From the NCBI RefSeq assembly GCF_900497805.2, contig NW_020954562.1, positions 17,611,264 through 17,675,263 on the forward strand: a stretch of 64,000 bases of DNA, read 5' to 3'. The notes under the pieces are model-generated. The model ran no database searches. It was not told where the DNA came from and was given only the letters and a program-made list of their open reading frames with translations. The translations under genes were made by a program, and so were the position numbers. Positions 9,050 to 18,600 of this stretch are shown in pieces (position 1 is the stretch's first letter; the number at the start of each line of letters is the position of its first letter). This DNA comes from Vombatus ursinus (Eukaryota > Chordata > Mammalia > Diprotodontia > Vombatidae).

Positions 9050-10130
9050 GTCTGTTATTTTTGTTTGGAACTAAGATTTCCATTTCTTTCTCCCTTTTGT
9101 GTCTAATAGTGTGGCTACCTGGCATTGTGAATTCCCTCTTTGCCACTCTTATCCAGGCTCTGGTGTGAAGGGCTCCACAACGAGGTTTTGTCTATACTAC
9201 TTTCTTCCTATGCTTTTTCCATGTTTTTTTTTCCTCCACATCTTTTCATGAAAACAATTCAATGTCATATTGTTTTTTAAATAATCACATTTTGCAGAAT
9301 GATTGGATTGACAGTGGTAACATAGCACGTGAAATAACAATGCATTTGCTGAAATAATTGTAAAATAAATTGTGTCTGCATGACTCCCTAGTGTTCATCC
9401 TTATCCAATGAAACAGTGTCCCTTCTATCCTAGTGCTAAAGGGCAATTAAAACATTTATGCTGTGTGCTGCAGAAACATCCAGAATGTTGCCATTCAAAA
9501 TTCATTAGATAGAGGCTGTGAATACTTTTAAAACTGCAGTTCCAATGTGGCAGTGGAGAATTTCATTAACTTTTGGGGCAACACAATTATGCAACCAGTC
9601 TCTGGAGACAATTCCACAACTGACTGTGTGATTTTATGAAAATGTTGTTTCATGCACAGTTTTTTACTCTGTTCCAAAGCTTTCTTATTCAAACAGGTCC
9701 CCAAAGGTGCATCACAGCCAGAGCAAGTAGAGAAATTTATGAAAATTTCAGCCTTACTCCAGATACACAAGAGGGGCATGGTAGTGCCTGGAAGCAGAAA
9801 CTTTTGGATTTAAGTAAGGCTCTAGTTCATGTTGGTTCATTCATGCTGGTTCAATCTACAAGAAAATGAATTTTGGAATCTTGTTTAGGATATTATACCA
9901 TCATCTCATGGCAAAATGTGGCCACAGTGCAGGAGCCAGGTAGGATAAATTGGGTTTGCACTATTTAAAACCCCAGCATACTATCAAATTCATGTAATTT
10001 CAAAACACATAGCATTTTCTGATCTCTTAAAAACTGCCTCCTAGAAAAAAAAAAGTTTATGTTTCAACATCTGCCTTCTTCATTTGAATTTCCACATATG
10101 TCCTAAATGGGATTTGAGTTAAGGGAATAA
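9050..10130. other. Repeat-poor sequence, possible conserved noncoding block
   Basis: No repeat that I can place. 9255-9750 is even in composition, with motif-like stretches (for example 'aaataacaatgcatttgctg' at about 9332). It carries only short overlapping frames on both strands, none with a domain. A poly(A)-type tract lies at 10046-10055. Confidence 0.3.
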
Positions 10131-10134
10131 ATGA

Positions 10135-10450
10135 AAAATTGGTACTTAACTATGTGCTAAGCGAGGAAGGTAGGTGGCATAGTGGATGCTGGGACTGGAG
10201 TCAGGAAGACCTGAGTTCAAATCTGACCTCCTACACTTACTAGCTGGGCAAATCACTTAGTCTCTGTTTACCCTGATCCACTGGAGATGGAAATGGCAAA
10301 CCACTTCAGTATCTTTGCCAAGAAAACCCCATGGACAGTATTGGCATGCTATGGTCCATAGGGTCACAAAGAATCAGGCATGACTGAACAATAAATGTAC
10401 TCAGGCACAAACAAACAGAAAATCAAGACATCCCCTGCTCTCAGGAAGGT
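10135..10450 (+). repeat. Family A old repeat, split by Mar1
   Basis: 'taactatgtgctaag' (10147-10161) and, after the Mar1, 'acatcccctgctctcaggaa' (10428-10447) are the head and following block of family A as seen at 7316 and 950. Confidence 0.5.
10163..10392 (+). mobile_element. Mar1 SINE with variant tail
   Basis: The head 'gaaggtaggtggcatagtgg', the CORE with 'gacacttactagctgggcaa'-like order, and the tail 'aagaaaaccccatggacagt', 'ggtccatagggtcacaaaga', 'atgactgaacaa'. The 'tattggcatgctatggtcca' segment is an extra block absent from the other Mar1 copies here and marks a subtype. Confidence 0.85.
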
Positions 10451-10454
10451 CACA

Positions 10455-11425
10455 TTTTTAAAATTGAATTTATTTCAAATAAATTTTTATTGCTATCTTT
10501 TTTTAAATATCACTAAATTTTTTCTCCAGTATCCTTCTCCCAGCCAGAAAGCCATTCCATATAACAAACAATATTTTTAAAGGAAAAAAAATAGACAAAA
10601 CTGATCAATACATCAAACATAATGTGAAAACGTGGAATGTTCCACACTCATGGATGTACCTCTGCAAAAGTGGGGGGGATGTCTTTTCATGTTTCTTCTT
10701 TAGAGTCATACTTGTTAGGGGCAGCTTGGTGCCATAGTGGATAGAGTTCTGTTGCTGGAGTCAGGAAGACCTAAGTTCAAATCTGGCCTCACACACTGAA
10801 CACTCACTAGTTGTGTGAGTCACTTAACCCCAATTGCCTCACCAAAAAGAAAAATTAAAAAAAAATAGCTTGTAATAGAGTTATACTTATTCTTTGCATT
10901 TTGCAACATTCATTTTTTATTATTTTGTGACTATCCTGCCTATTGATGTTGTTATTGTGTGTATATTTTCTTCTTTCTGCTTATTTCACTCTGCATCAGT
11001 TTATGTGAATTATGTGAATTAATGCTTCTCTGTTTCATCCTATTCATTATTTCTCACAACACAGTGATATTTCCATTAAGTTAATGCACCACAATTTGTT
11101 TAGCCATTTCTCAGGCAACAGACATTTACTTTGTTTCAATATTTTTGCTATCACCAAAAATGATGCCATAAATATTTTGGTGTAGAAGGGGACTTTCTTC
11201 TTATCACTGGCCTCCTTGGGGTATAAGCCCAGTATTGGAATTTCTGGATCAAAGGGTATGGACATTTTAGTCACCTTATTTGTATAATTCCAAATTCCTT
11301 TACAAAATGGTTGTGCTGATTCACAGCTGCACCAGCAATGCACTGCTATGTCTATCTTCCCACAATACATCCAGCACTGAATATTCCTATTTTTTGTCAT
11401 CAAAGTATTGATTTTTTGGGGGTGC
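10455..11425 (-). mobile_element. Old L1 3' region with WSINE1 insertion
   Basis: The reverse complement follows the ORF2 end and 3' UTR of old mammalian L1. Plus-strand blocks include 'caatttgtttagccatttct', 'cctccttggggtataagccc', 'gtattggaatttctggatca' and 'gattcacagctgcaccagca'. The longest remaining frame on its strand is 118 codons (11047-11403) and is not functional. Confidence 0.75.
10718..10866 (+). mobile_element. WSINE1 inserted in L1
   Basis: Full head-to-tail: 'ggggcagcttggtgccatag', 'gtcaggaagacctaagttca', 'tgtgagtcacttaaccccaa', 'ttgcctcaccaaaaaga' and oligo(A). 'tagagtcatacttgtta' on the left (10701-10717) and 'tagagttatacttatt' on the right (10875-10890) form a slightly decayed target-site duplication. 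Confidence 0.9.
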
Positions 11426-11724
11426 TAATCCTCATTATGGATAATTGGGAAGATTAAAGATACAAGAATGCAAGAAATTTCAGAAAACACAAAATTGAAA
11501 CATATAGCCTGTTTGAGCACCTAATCCCAAATGCAGAACACACAGCAATATGTTGACTTCATTATTTGATTTGGGCTTATTTCTAGTGACTCTGATTCAC
11601 AGTGTGTGCCATGCTATCACATTTGAGAAATAATTGCTTTAGTACATTACATTTTCACCTTTAAAATACAAAGACTTTACTTTAAAATTCACTTCATCCT
11701 GGTTAAGAATATTAAGAGAATCAA

Positions 11725-13490
11725 TGGCAAAAAAAAGGAAAAGAAGGAAGCCTACTAGTACTAGATCTCAAACTATACTCTAAAGCTATATTCATAAAAA
11801 TAATCTGGCATTAAATAAGAAATAGAGTAGTTGATTAGTGGAACAGATTAGGTACACAGTATATTTAAGCCAATGAACTCAGTAATCTAGTGTTTGATAA
11901 AATCTAAAGATCCTACGCAGAGATCAGCATCTCACACAATACCTAGATAAGTTCAAAATGGGTACATGATTTAGATGTAAAAGGTGATATTAAAAGCAAA
12001 TAAGTGGAGCGTGGAATAATAATACTTATCATTTTTATATAGTGCTTACCATGTGCCAGGCTCTGTGCTAAACATTTTACAATTATACCTAATTTGGTTT
12101 TCATAAGAATCCTGGGAGATAGGTGCTATTGTTATCCCCATTTTACAGATGAGGAAACTGAGAGAAATAGAGTTTAAGTAACTTGCCCAGGGTCACACAG
12201 CTAGTCAGTATCTGAGGGTGGATTTGAACTCAAGTTTTCTTAGTTCTAGGCTTGGTGCTCTAGCCACTGCAGCATAGTTTCATGGAAGAAATTATGTGTC
12301 AGATATAAGAATGAGGAAGGAGTTCATTACCAAACAAATGACAGAGAAGTTCAAAGGATATAGAGGAGATAATTTTGCTCACACAAAATTAAAAAGTTTT
12401 TATACAAATAAACCAATGCAGCTAAAATGAGAAGAAGTGCAGGAAACTGAAAAATCTTTGTAGCAAGAGTCTCTGATAAAGTTCTCATTTCCCAAATGTA
12501 TAAGGAACTGGGTCAAATTTGTGAGAATAAGAGCCACTCTCTAATTGATAGATGGTCAAAGGAAATGAATAGGCATTTTTTTCAGAGAAAAAAAATCAAA
12601 GTTATCAATAGCCATATGAAAAAATGTTTTAAATGAAGAATAATTAGAGAAATGCAAATTAAAACTACAGTGATGTATCACCTCACACTCATCAGATTGG
12701 CTAAGATGGCAAAAATGGAAAATGACAAATACTTGATGGGATGTGGGAAAATAGGTATACTGATGTACTATTAGTGGAACTGTAAACTAGTCCAACCATT
12801 CTAGAAAGCAATTTGGAACTATGCTCCAAAAGCTATTGAATGATTTCAACATAACTTTTGACTCAGCAATAGCACTATTCCATCTATACCACAAAGAGAT
12901 TAAAAGAAGAGGAAGAAGCTTTATGTACAAAAGTATTTATAACAGCTCTTTTTGTAGGGGTAAAGAATTGGAAATTGAAGGAATACTCACCAATTGGGGA
13001 ATGTCTGAACAAGTTATGGTATATGAATATGATGGAATGCTATTGTGCTGTAAGAAATGATGAAGGGGATAGTTTCTGAAAAACTTGGAACAACTTGTAT
13101 GTACTGATGCAAAGCGAAGTTAACCAGGAGAACAACGTATAGAATAACAACAGTATTGTAAAGATAACCAGTTTTGAAAGGCAATAATCCTGAGCAATGA
13201 CCCACCACAATTCCAAAGGACTCACCATGAAACAAGCTATTTACCTCCAGATAGAGAATAAATGGACTAAGCATACAGATTGAAACATTTTTTTTCCTCT
13301 TTCTTGCTCTTTTTTTTGGAGGGGTGACAGACATGGGGGAGCATGGCTGATGCGGAAATTTGTTTTGCATGATTATATTTGTAATGGGTTTTGTGTTTCT
13401 TTCTTTTCCAATGGATGTGGGAGGGTGGGGAAAGGGAGATCATTTGGAATCGAAAATAAAATAATAGAATAAAAATAAATTTTAAAAAGA
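11725..13490 (+). mobile_element. Old L1, ORF2 3' end and 3' UTR
   Basis: 'gatctcaaactatactctaa', 'atctagtgtttgataaaatc', 'aaagaagttcaaaggatat'-like and 'gattggctaagatggcaaaa' are L1 ORF2 3' blocks. 'caattggggaatgtctgaac' and 'ggaatgctattgtgctgtaa' belong to the 3' UTR. A MIR sits inside at 12008-12288. The 3' end is the A-rich stretch at about 13455-13487. It is 5' truncated and frame-broken throughout. Confidence 0.82.
12008..12288 (-). mobile_element. Full-length MIR/Ther-1-type SINE inside L1
   Basis: 'gtgcttaccatgtgccaggc', 'ggttttcataagaatcctgg', 'atccccattttacagatgag', 'cttgcccagggtcacacagc' and 'ggtgctctagccactgcagc' give tail, CORE and head on the minus strand. It is well preserved for a MIR, which suggests a later marsupial subfamily. 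Confidence 0.85.
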
Positions 13491-13629
13491 GAATATTGAA
13501 AAATAAAATTGACTTTGTTTTATTTGTAATTAGTGGGTTGTAATTGCTAGAACCATGATATCTTCCTTCCAAATATTGGTTTACTTAAATAATGTAAAAA
13601 ATATATTTTTTTTCATGGACCATCTTACA

Positions 13630-14030
13630 AGATCATAGAGGACTTTAGAGGTCATTAAATCTGATCCCTTCATTTTATAGATGATGAAGCTGAGGTCCAG
13701 AATGATTGTGACTTGTCCACAGTCACATAGAGAGTAGTACGAATCTAGCCAAAGTACTAACTTGATTTGGAGTCAGGAAATCCTGAGTTCAAATACCACT
13801 CAGACACTTACTAGTTGTGTGACCGTAAGTAATTTAGCCTCCTTTTGCCTCACTTTCTCCATATGTAAAATGGGGATAACTTCCCATAGTTGTTGTGAGG
13901 GTAAAATGAGGTAATATTGGTAAACCGTTCTGTAAATCTGAAAGTGCTATATAAATGCTAGCTATTAATTGAATGCTAGCTATGTAATTGAAATTGAATT
14001 CAAACCAAGGCCAGTATTCTATCCTCTATA
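13630..14030 (-). mobile_element. MIR3/Ther-2 SINE split by a forward SINE
   Basis: The tail and CORE lie at 13640-13755 ('agatcatagaggactttaga', 'ccacagtcacatagagagta'). The tRNA-like part resumes at about 13985-14030 ('ttcaaaccaaggccagtatt'). Confidence 0.7.
13758..13982 (+). mobile_element. MIR/WALLSI-type SINE inserted in MIR3
   Basis: 'gatttggagtcaggaaatcc', 'acacttactagttgtgtgac', 'tatgtaaaatggggataact' and the L2-like tail 'gtgctatataaatgctagct'. It interrupts the MIR3 in opposite orientation. 'aatgctagctat' occurs twice at its right edge (13965 and 13973 onward), possibly from the insertion. Confidence 0.78.
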
Positions 14031-14031
14031 C

Positions 14032-14192
14032 CAGTGAGTTCAAACTCAAACTGAAATGGGGGCCACTGTATATCCATATATATCAAGATCCCTGTTTCTG
14101 ACATATTGATTTAGAAAATGACATTAATATTATCTATGTTTTATTTGTTAAATCCTTCCCAATCACATCTTAATCTGGTTTAATCTCACCTC
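14032..14192 (+). mobile_element. hAT-type MITE, copy 1 (CAGTGGTGTCAAACTC family)
   Basis: 'ccagtgagttcaaactcaaa', 'gggggccactgtatatccat', 'attaatattatctatgtttt' and 'ttaaatccttcccaatcaca' share order with the reverse copies at 15475 and 33260. Confidence 0.65.
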
Positions 14193-14569
14193 TGCTCTAC
14201 ACTATGCTGCCTCTTAGTGATCCTTACATGTTGAATATCTATGTCCAATATCATCCCCAATTAGAGACCTTATTAATAGCAAACAACCCAACCCATTCCT
14301 TTTACTAAGTACGATATTGGCAAAGTAATTCTATCCAGTGCAAAATTGATCTGAAACTTTTTAATTTCTGAAAAGCAGCTTTATGTTATAGTGTACCATT
14401 AACAGGAGGTATAAACATCATTTCAAATTATTTTGCTGCTAGGATTCTGCTCAAGTTTCATTTACATCGAAGGCCAAGAGAAATGTTTAAAAACCATGCA
14501 ATCTACTTTGTGATTTCCAAGGTCCCACCCCAGCTGTAAAATTCTGTACTAACCTGATAGCTACATATC

Positions 14570-14828
14570 AAGGCAGCATGGTACAGTGTGAGAATTCTTG
14601 ATTTGGAATCAGGTAGAGCTTGATTCAATTCCAGGTATTTAAGTTATTAACTACATGTCATGGGGCAAGTCTCTTAATCTCTCTGATCCTCATTTCCTCA
14701 TCTGTAAAGCCAGAGGAATACCTGTCACAGGTACCTCGTAAGGTTATTATAAAGAACAAATGAAATAATGTCTACAAAGAGCTTTGTCATCTTTAAAGCG
14801 CTCGTTCAATATCAATTAATATTAGTAG
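14570..14828 (+). mobile_element. MIR SINE
   Basis: 'gcagcatggtacagtgtgag', 'tggggcaagtctcttaatct', 'tcctcatttcctcatctgta' and 'gtaaggttattataaagaac', to an L2-like end 'caatatcaattaatattagt'. Confidence 0.75.
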
Positions 14829-14829
14829 T

Positions 14830-15405
14830 GGGGAAGATGAATTTTCTCTCATCCATTCATCCTCTTTCACTGAAGAGAATGCATTTGTCAGGTGGAAATG
14901 GAGGCAGTCTATAACCATGGAGCAAGTGCCTAAATAGGGAACGCCTGTGTCTCCTGAGAGAGGATCGATTCTCTCATTGTGTATATTTGCACTACAGGAA
15001 GAATTCTCATTGACTTGAGTCAACTTCAGAGGGAGCTGAGTGCACAAAGGAGACTAGGGGAGTGAATAGCCTCTTAAATCTTTCATAGGCCTGGTTATAT
15101 ATGATGCTCTGGGGAACAAAACGTTGCCAGGATTGTAACGTAGAGATGAAATCTCAGTGTTCAAACCCAACAATAGCTTCAGTGGAAAATCTTACAAAGT
15201 AGGTAATAGATTTGTTTCTCCATAGGGAAGAAGATTCCTTTCATTGAATGCCTGAGCATGCACTTTAAACTCCAAAGGAAATCACCTAGGACATGCTTTC
15301 TTTCTTGCAGTTGAAAGTCTTTGCTATGATTTATAGAGTAAACACAACAAAGTTTTAGCAGTCTGTCATTACCAGATAGGAAAATGAAGATGCAAGGGCT
15401 ATGCA
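14830..15405. other. Unassigned sequence
   Basis: No repeat or credible exon. Two minus-strand frames of 75-84 codons overlap it, but neither shows a domain, a splice context or any sign of constraint. Confidence 0.35.

Positions 15406-15457
<52 letters not shown>
15406..15457. repeat. (ATG)n trinucleotide array, about 17 units
   Basis: An uninterrupted ATG/GAT run of about 52 bp, pure enough to be polymorphic. Confidence 0.98.
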
Positions 15458-15474
15458 GACAGTGTGGAATAGAG

Positions 15475-15647
15475 CAGTGGTATCACACTAAAAACTCCCC
15501 ACAGTATGAACCAGATAAAAATGTAATTGGGAAATATTTAACAAAATAAATAAAAACACAATGCAACATAGATAATGTTATTTTGTGGTTTTCTAAGCCA
15601 ATATCCTTTTAGCAGTGAAGTGTTTCTGTTCGAATTTGATACCACTG
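15475..15647 (-). mobile_element. hAT-type MITE, complete copy 2
   Basis: The ends are CAGTGGTATCA and its exact complement TGATACCACTG, an 11 bp terminal inverted repeat. The interior 'gtaattgggaaatatttaac' and 'acaatgcaacatagataatg' is shared with the copy at 33260. The flanking 8-mers GAATAGAG and GTGTGGAG match at 5 of 8 places, so a decayed duplication is possible but not shown. Confidence 0.8.
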
Positions 15648-15845
15648 GTGTGGAGTCTAGAGAGCTGGCTTCAGAGTCAAAGACCTAGGCTGAGGTCCTG
15701 CCTCTAATATATGCTGGATACAGGACATGACACTGGACAAGTGACTTGACCTCTCAGGGCCTCTAGGTGACTCTCTAAGACTCAGTTTTTAGAAAAAGAT
15801 GCTGATCTAAAGTGGGAGAGGAAGTTCTTCTCTAGGAAGTCCTGA
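15648..15845 (+). mobile_element. CORE-SINE with 'tctctaagactc' tail
   Basis: 'gctggcttcagagtcaaaga', 'ggacaagtgacttgacctct' and 'gtgactctctaagactcagt', ending 'agtgggagaggaagttcttc'. This tail differs from the L2-, CR1- and RTE-like tails and recurs at 3936 and 50150. Confidence 0.6.
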
Positions 15846-16079
15846 CACTTATAAAAACAAGGTGTGATTAAAAATAATAATGAATTCACATTTTAATCTG
15901 ACTTGACTTCTACTTTTAACTTTATTTTACTTAATATGAATTTAAATTTCTGAAAAAAGAAAATACATGTGATTCTGGGAAACTACTTTGAACACTCAGA
16001 CTGAAATAATAACCATTTAAAAGAGAAAAACACATGTTTTATTGGCTTATTAATATAAAGATCTCTTAATGCTTTCCAA

Positions 16080-16900
16080 GTTGCTTTTCTTTCCAGAATT
16101 ATAGTCATTATATCAATTGTCCTGGTTCTGCTCACTTCACTTCTGCCTCAATTTATACAAGTCATCCCAGGTTTCTCTAAAATCTATTGCTTTTGTCAGT
16201 TCTTAGAGTGCAATAATATTCCATTACCTTTGTTACTTTGATTGGTGGTCACCCACTTTGTTTCTAGTTCTTTGATACAACTATAAGTGCTGCTAGAAAT
16301 GTTTTTGTTCTTATGAATTCTTTCTGTTTTTCTTTGACCTCCTTGGGGTATAAGCCTATTAGTCATGTCACTGCATTGGCGAGCATGCAGAGTTTGGTAA
16401 CTTCTGGGGGACAGTTCCAAATAACTTTTTATTATGTTTGGATCACTGCAGAACCCCAGTGCATTAGAGTACCTGTTCTACTACATTCCTTTAAATAATT
16501 GATATTTTCATCGACTTTGCCGATCTGATGGGCATGAGATCGAACCTTGAAGTCATTTAAATTTGCATTCTAATTATAAAGCACTTAGTATAAGGCCTGG
16601 CACATAGCAAGTGCTATGTAAATGTTACCTATTATGATGATAATAATGATGAGGATGATCAGGATGATGATGGTGATGATGATGATTTGGAGCATTTTTC
16701 AAATAGTTGTTGATACCTTGCCTTTCTTCCTTTGAAAATCATCTGTTCACATCCTTTGACTATTTTCTAACAGAAAATGATTCTTGTTCTTACAGTTGCA
16801 TCAATTCCCTACGTAACTTGTATATCAAATTTTTATCGGAGAAATTTGCTTCAGCAACATTTCCCCAATTAATTCTATCCCTTTCAATTCTATCCACATT
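16080..16900 (-). mobile_element. Old L1 3' region with a SINE fragment inside
   Basis: The plus strand shows 'ctggttctgctcacttcact', 'cctccttggggtataagcct', 'gccgatctgatgggcatgag' and, beyond the SINE, 'tttggagcatttttcaaata' and 'cacatcctttgactattttc'. This is the reverse of L1 ORF2 end and 3' UTR. The right boundary is uncertain. Confidence 0.7.
16560..16690 (+). mobile_element. MIR/L2-type tail fragment with (GAT)n end, inside L1
   Basis: 'aaagcacttagtataaggcc' and 'tggcacatagcaagtgctat' are a MIR/L2 3' tail, followed by a GAT/GATGAT expansion at 16637-16685. It breaks the L1 between 'cattctaatta' and 'gatttggagc'. Confidence 0.65.
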
Positions 16901-16969
16901 TATTTTGTTTGTGAAAAAAAATTCAGTTAGAACTGCATAATGGATTTATTTCATTTTGGAGGCCTTACA

Positions 16970-17073
16970 AGGGTCACCACACTACAGCCTGCAGGCTCTA
17001 TCTGGACTGCCCATTTTTGTGGCCAGTGAGCTAAGGGCCAGGTTTGGCCCTCAGGTCATGGTTTACCTGCTTT
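16970..17073 (+). mobile_element. hAT (Charlie-like) MITE
   Basis: 'ggtcaccacactacagcctg' and 'gcccatttttgtggccagtg', ending 'ggtcatggtttacctgc'. It resembles the copy at 2740 but has both ends, consistent with a short internally deleted derivative. Confidence 0.6.
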
Positions 17074-17074
17074 A

Positions 17075-17615
17075 TGCAAATCCCTTGATTTTAGAAATTT
17101 CCCTACACTTTTGAGCTAGAAAGAATTGTTCTAGTGTAGGACCTATGTGGATTCTTGTTTCCTATGTATTAACCTAGGTTCTCTAACTCCAGAGCAAGCA
17201 ATTTTTTTGGTTATTGTTGTTTTACTACACTTGGAATAAGCGGCAAATACATGCTTGAAACTCAGGACCTTTCTTCCAAATTCTATGCTCTCTCCTTTCC
17301 AGGACATCTTGGAAGTCATTCTTTAAATATCACCAGTTGTTACTATCGATAATTTATATGATCCTTTTTAGTGAGGAGGGCTAAGGTGCATCAATAGTTA
17401 TACATGCCTTCTAACAACCAAGCGTGATGGGGGTTGGAGCCGGGGAGGAGAAAAAGTAAGCTCTCCAGCTCCACCCCTTTGTGGGTGCAGTGCCTATTCT
17501 GACAGTCTAGGGGTGTAATCTAACTGGGTTTGCCTAATAAATCTTTTGGCTTAGCTTGCCTCTCACCCACCAGGAAACCTTTGCTCTCTTCCCTTCACTC
17601 TGCATTTCAATAGAT
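17075..17615. other. Unassigned sequence
   Basis: No family or gene recognised. 17400-17615 is locally GC-richer, with an AATAAA at about 17540, and could be a piece of an unclassified repeat continuous with the next feature. Confidence 0.3.
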
Positions 17616-17629
17616 ACTAATTATGGTCA

Positions 17630-18065
17630 CCTGTGGCTCCAAGAAGCTGTAGTACATGCAGTGACCATACCCTGGTAAAACTATCTCAGCAGGCCGGCTA
17701 GACCAGGCTGAGGGTAATTGACAGGCCTCAAACCCATAGGTGAGTTAGACGGATGTCTGCCCCAAGCAGATGAAGACTTTCCCCAGTGCAATGGGTAGAG
17801 GAGAACAATTTTTTGCAATGGCCACAAAGGTGACCGAAGCAGGGGCTGTGGCCACTTAGAGCTTGATTAGACATGGAAGCCGCCAAGGTCATCCACTGAA
17901 TCCAGGGCCATTGCTGGTCTTTCTGATTGGACTTTGATTATTTTAGAAGAGAGGGTGAGGCTGACTTTGTGCAACGCTTCTTCACTTAAATCCAGTCACA
18001 TGCAAGTTAAGACCACCTTCATGACGTCATTGGTTCTTTTTGAAAAGGAAGGATAAACAACAACA
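17630..18065 (+). mobile_element. Unnamed SINE-type repeat (family B), copy 1
   Basis: About 430 bp from 'tcacctgtggctccaagaag' through 'gagggtaattgacaggcctc', 'ccaaggtcatccactgaatc' and 'gaggctgactttgtgcaacg' to 'gacgtcattggttctttttg' and an 'acaacaaca' end. The same blocks occur in reverse at 33940-34400, and the 3' 250 bp occur at 55386-55653, where a 10 bp target-site duplication proves retroposition-like insertion. No tRNA head or CORE is visible. Confidence 0.7.
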
Positions 18066-18179
18066 ATTATGGTAAAATACAGCCTATCACATAAGTATAA
18101 CTCAGCAGCATATGGTCTTTTATACTTATGGTAGTCAAAGGAATGACAACTATATTAAAATGGGACCACATAGGTTGTG

Positions 18180-18394
18180 GGGCAGCTAGGTAGTGCAATA
18201 GGTTCATCTAATTGAGTTAAAATCTGGCTTCAGATACTTACTAGTTGTGTGACCTTGGGGAAGTCACTTAACCCTGTTTGCCTCAGTTCCTCATCTGTAA
18301 AATGAGCTGGAAAAGGAAATGGCAAACCACTCTAGTATCTTTGCCATGAAAACCCCAACTGGGATCACGAAGAGTCGGACACAACCCAACAACA
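18180..18394 (+). mobile_element. Mar1 SINE with exact target-site duplication
   Basis: The head 'ggggcagctaggtagtgcaa', CORE 'acttactagttgtgtgacct', and tail 'ggaaatggcaaaccactcta', 'gatcacgaagagtcggacac', 'caacaac'. It is flanked by 'acataggttgtg' at 18168-18179 and 18395-18406, with no mismatch, so it is among the younger insertions. Confidence 0.95.
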
Positions 18395-18432
18395 ACATAG
18401 GTTGTGTCTCCTTGGTTCCTTATAGATAGAAG

Positions 18433-18600
18433 CAACAGGAGTTCTTAACTTTTTTTTTTGTATATGTCATGTACCCCTTTAGTATTCTGGTAAAACCTAC
18501 AGACCTTTTCTCAAAATAATGTGTTTTACATACATAAAATACATAAGTATTTATCACTGTGATATTACTCTAGATTTCTAAGACTAATACAGTGATTTCA
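18433..18600 (+). mobile_element. hAT-type MITE, 5' part (TTCTTAAC family)
   Basis: 'caggagttcttaactttttt', 'atgtaccccttt', 'tctggtaaaacctacagacc', 'ctcaaaataatgtgttttac' match the order of the complete copy at 29410. The right end is missing or decayed. Confidence 0.6.

Noticed and set aside
11047-11403. 118-codon minus-strand frame
   Set aside because: Part of an old L1 ORF2/3' region, not a host gene.
11480-11660. Possible MER5/MER20-like hAT fragment in reverse
   Set aside because: Resemblance limited to about 30 bp near 'cacatttgagaaataattgc'; too weak to call.
13014-13370. 118-codon minus-strand frame
   Set aside because: Antisense to L1 3' UTR.
10455-13490. Two L1 pieces in opposite orientation as one twin-primed insertion
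   Set aside because: The minus-strand piece already contains the 3' UTR end and the two differ in subfamily, so they are separate insertions.
17400-17640. Possible terminal-repeat-like segment with AATAAA
   Set aside because: No matching partner repeat, no defined ends and no retroviral sequence nearby; left unassigned.
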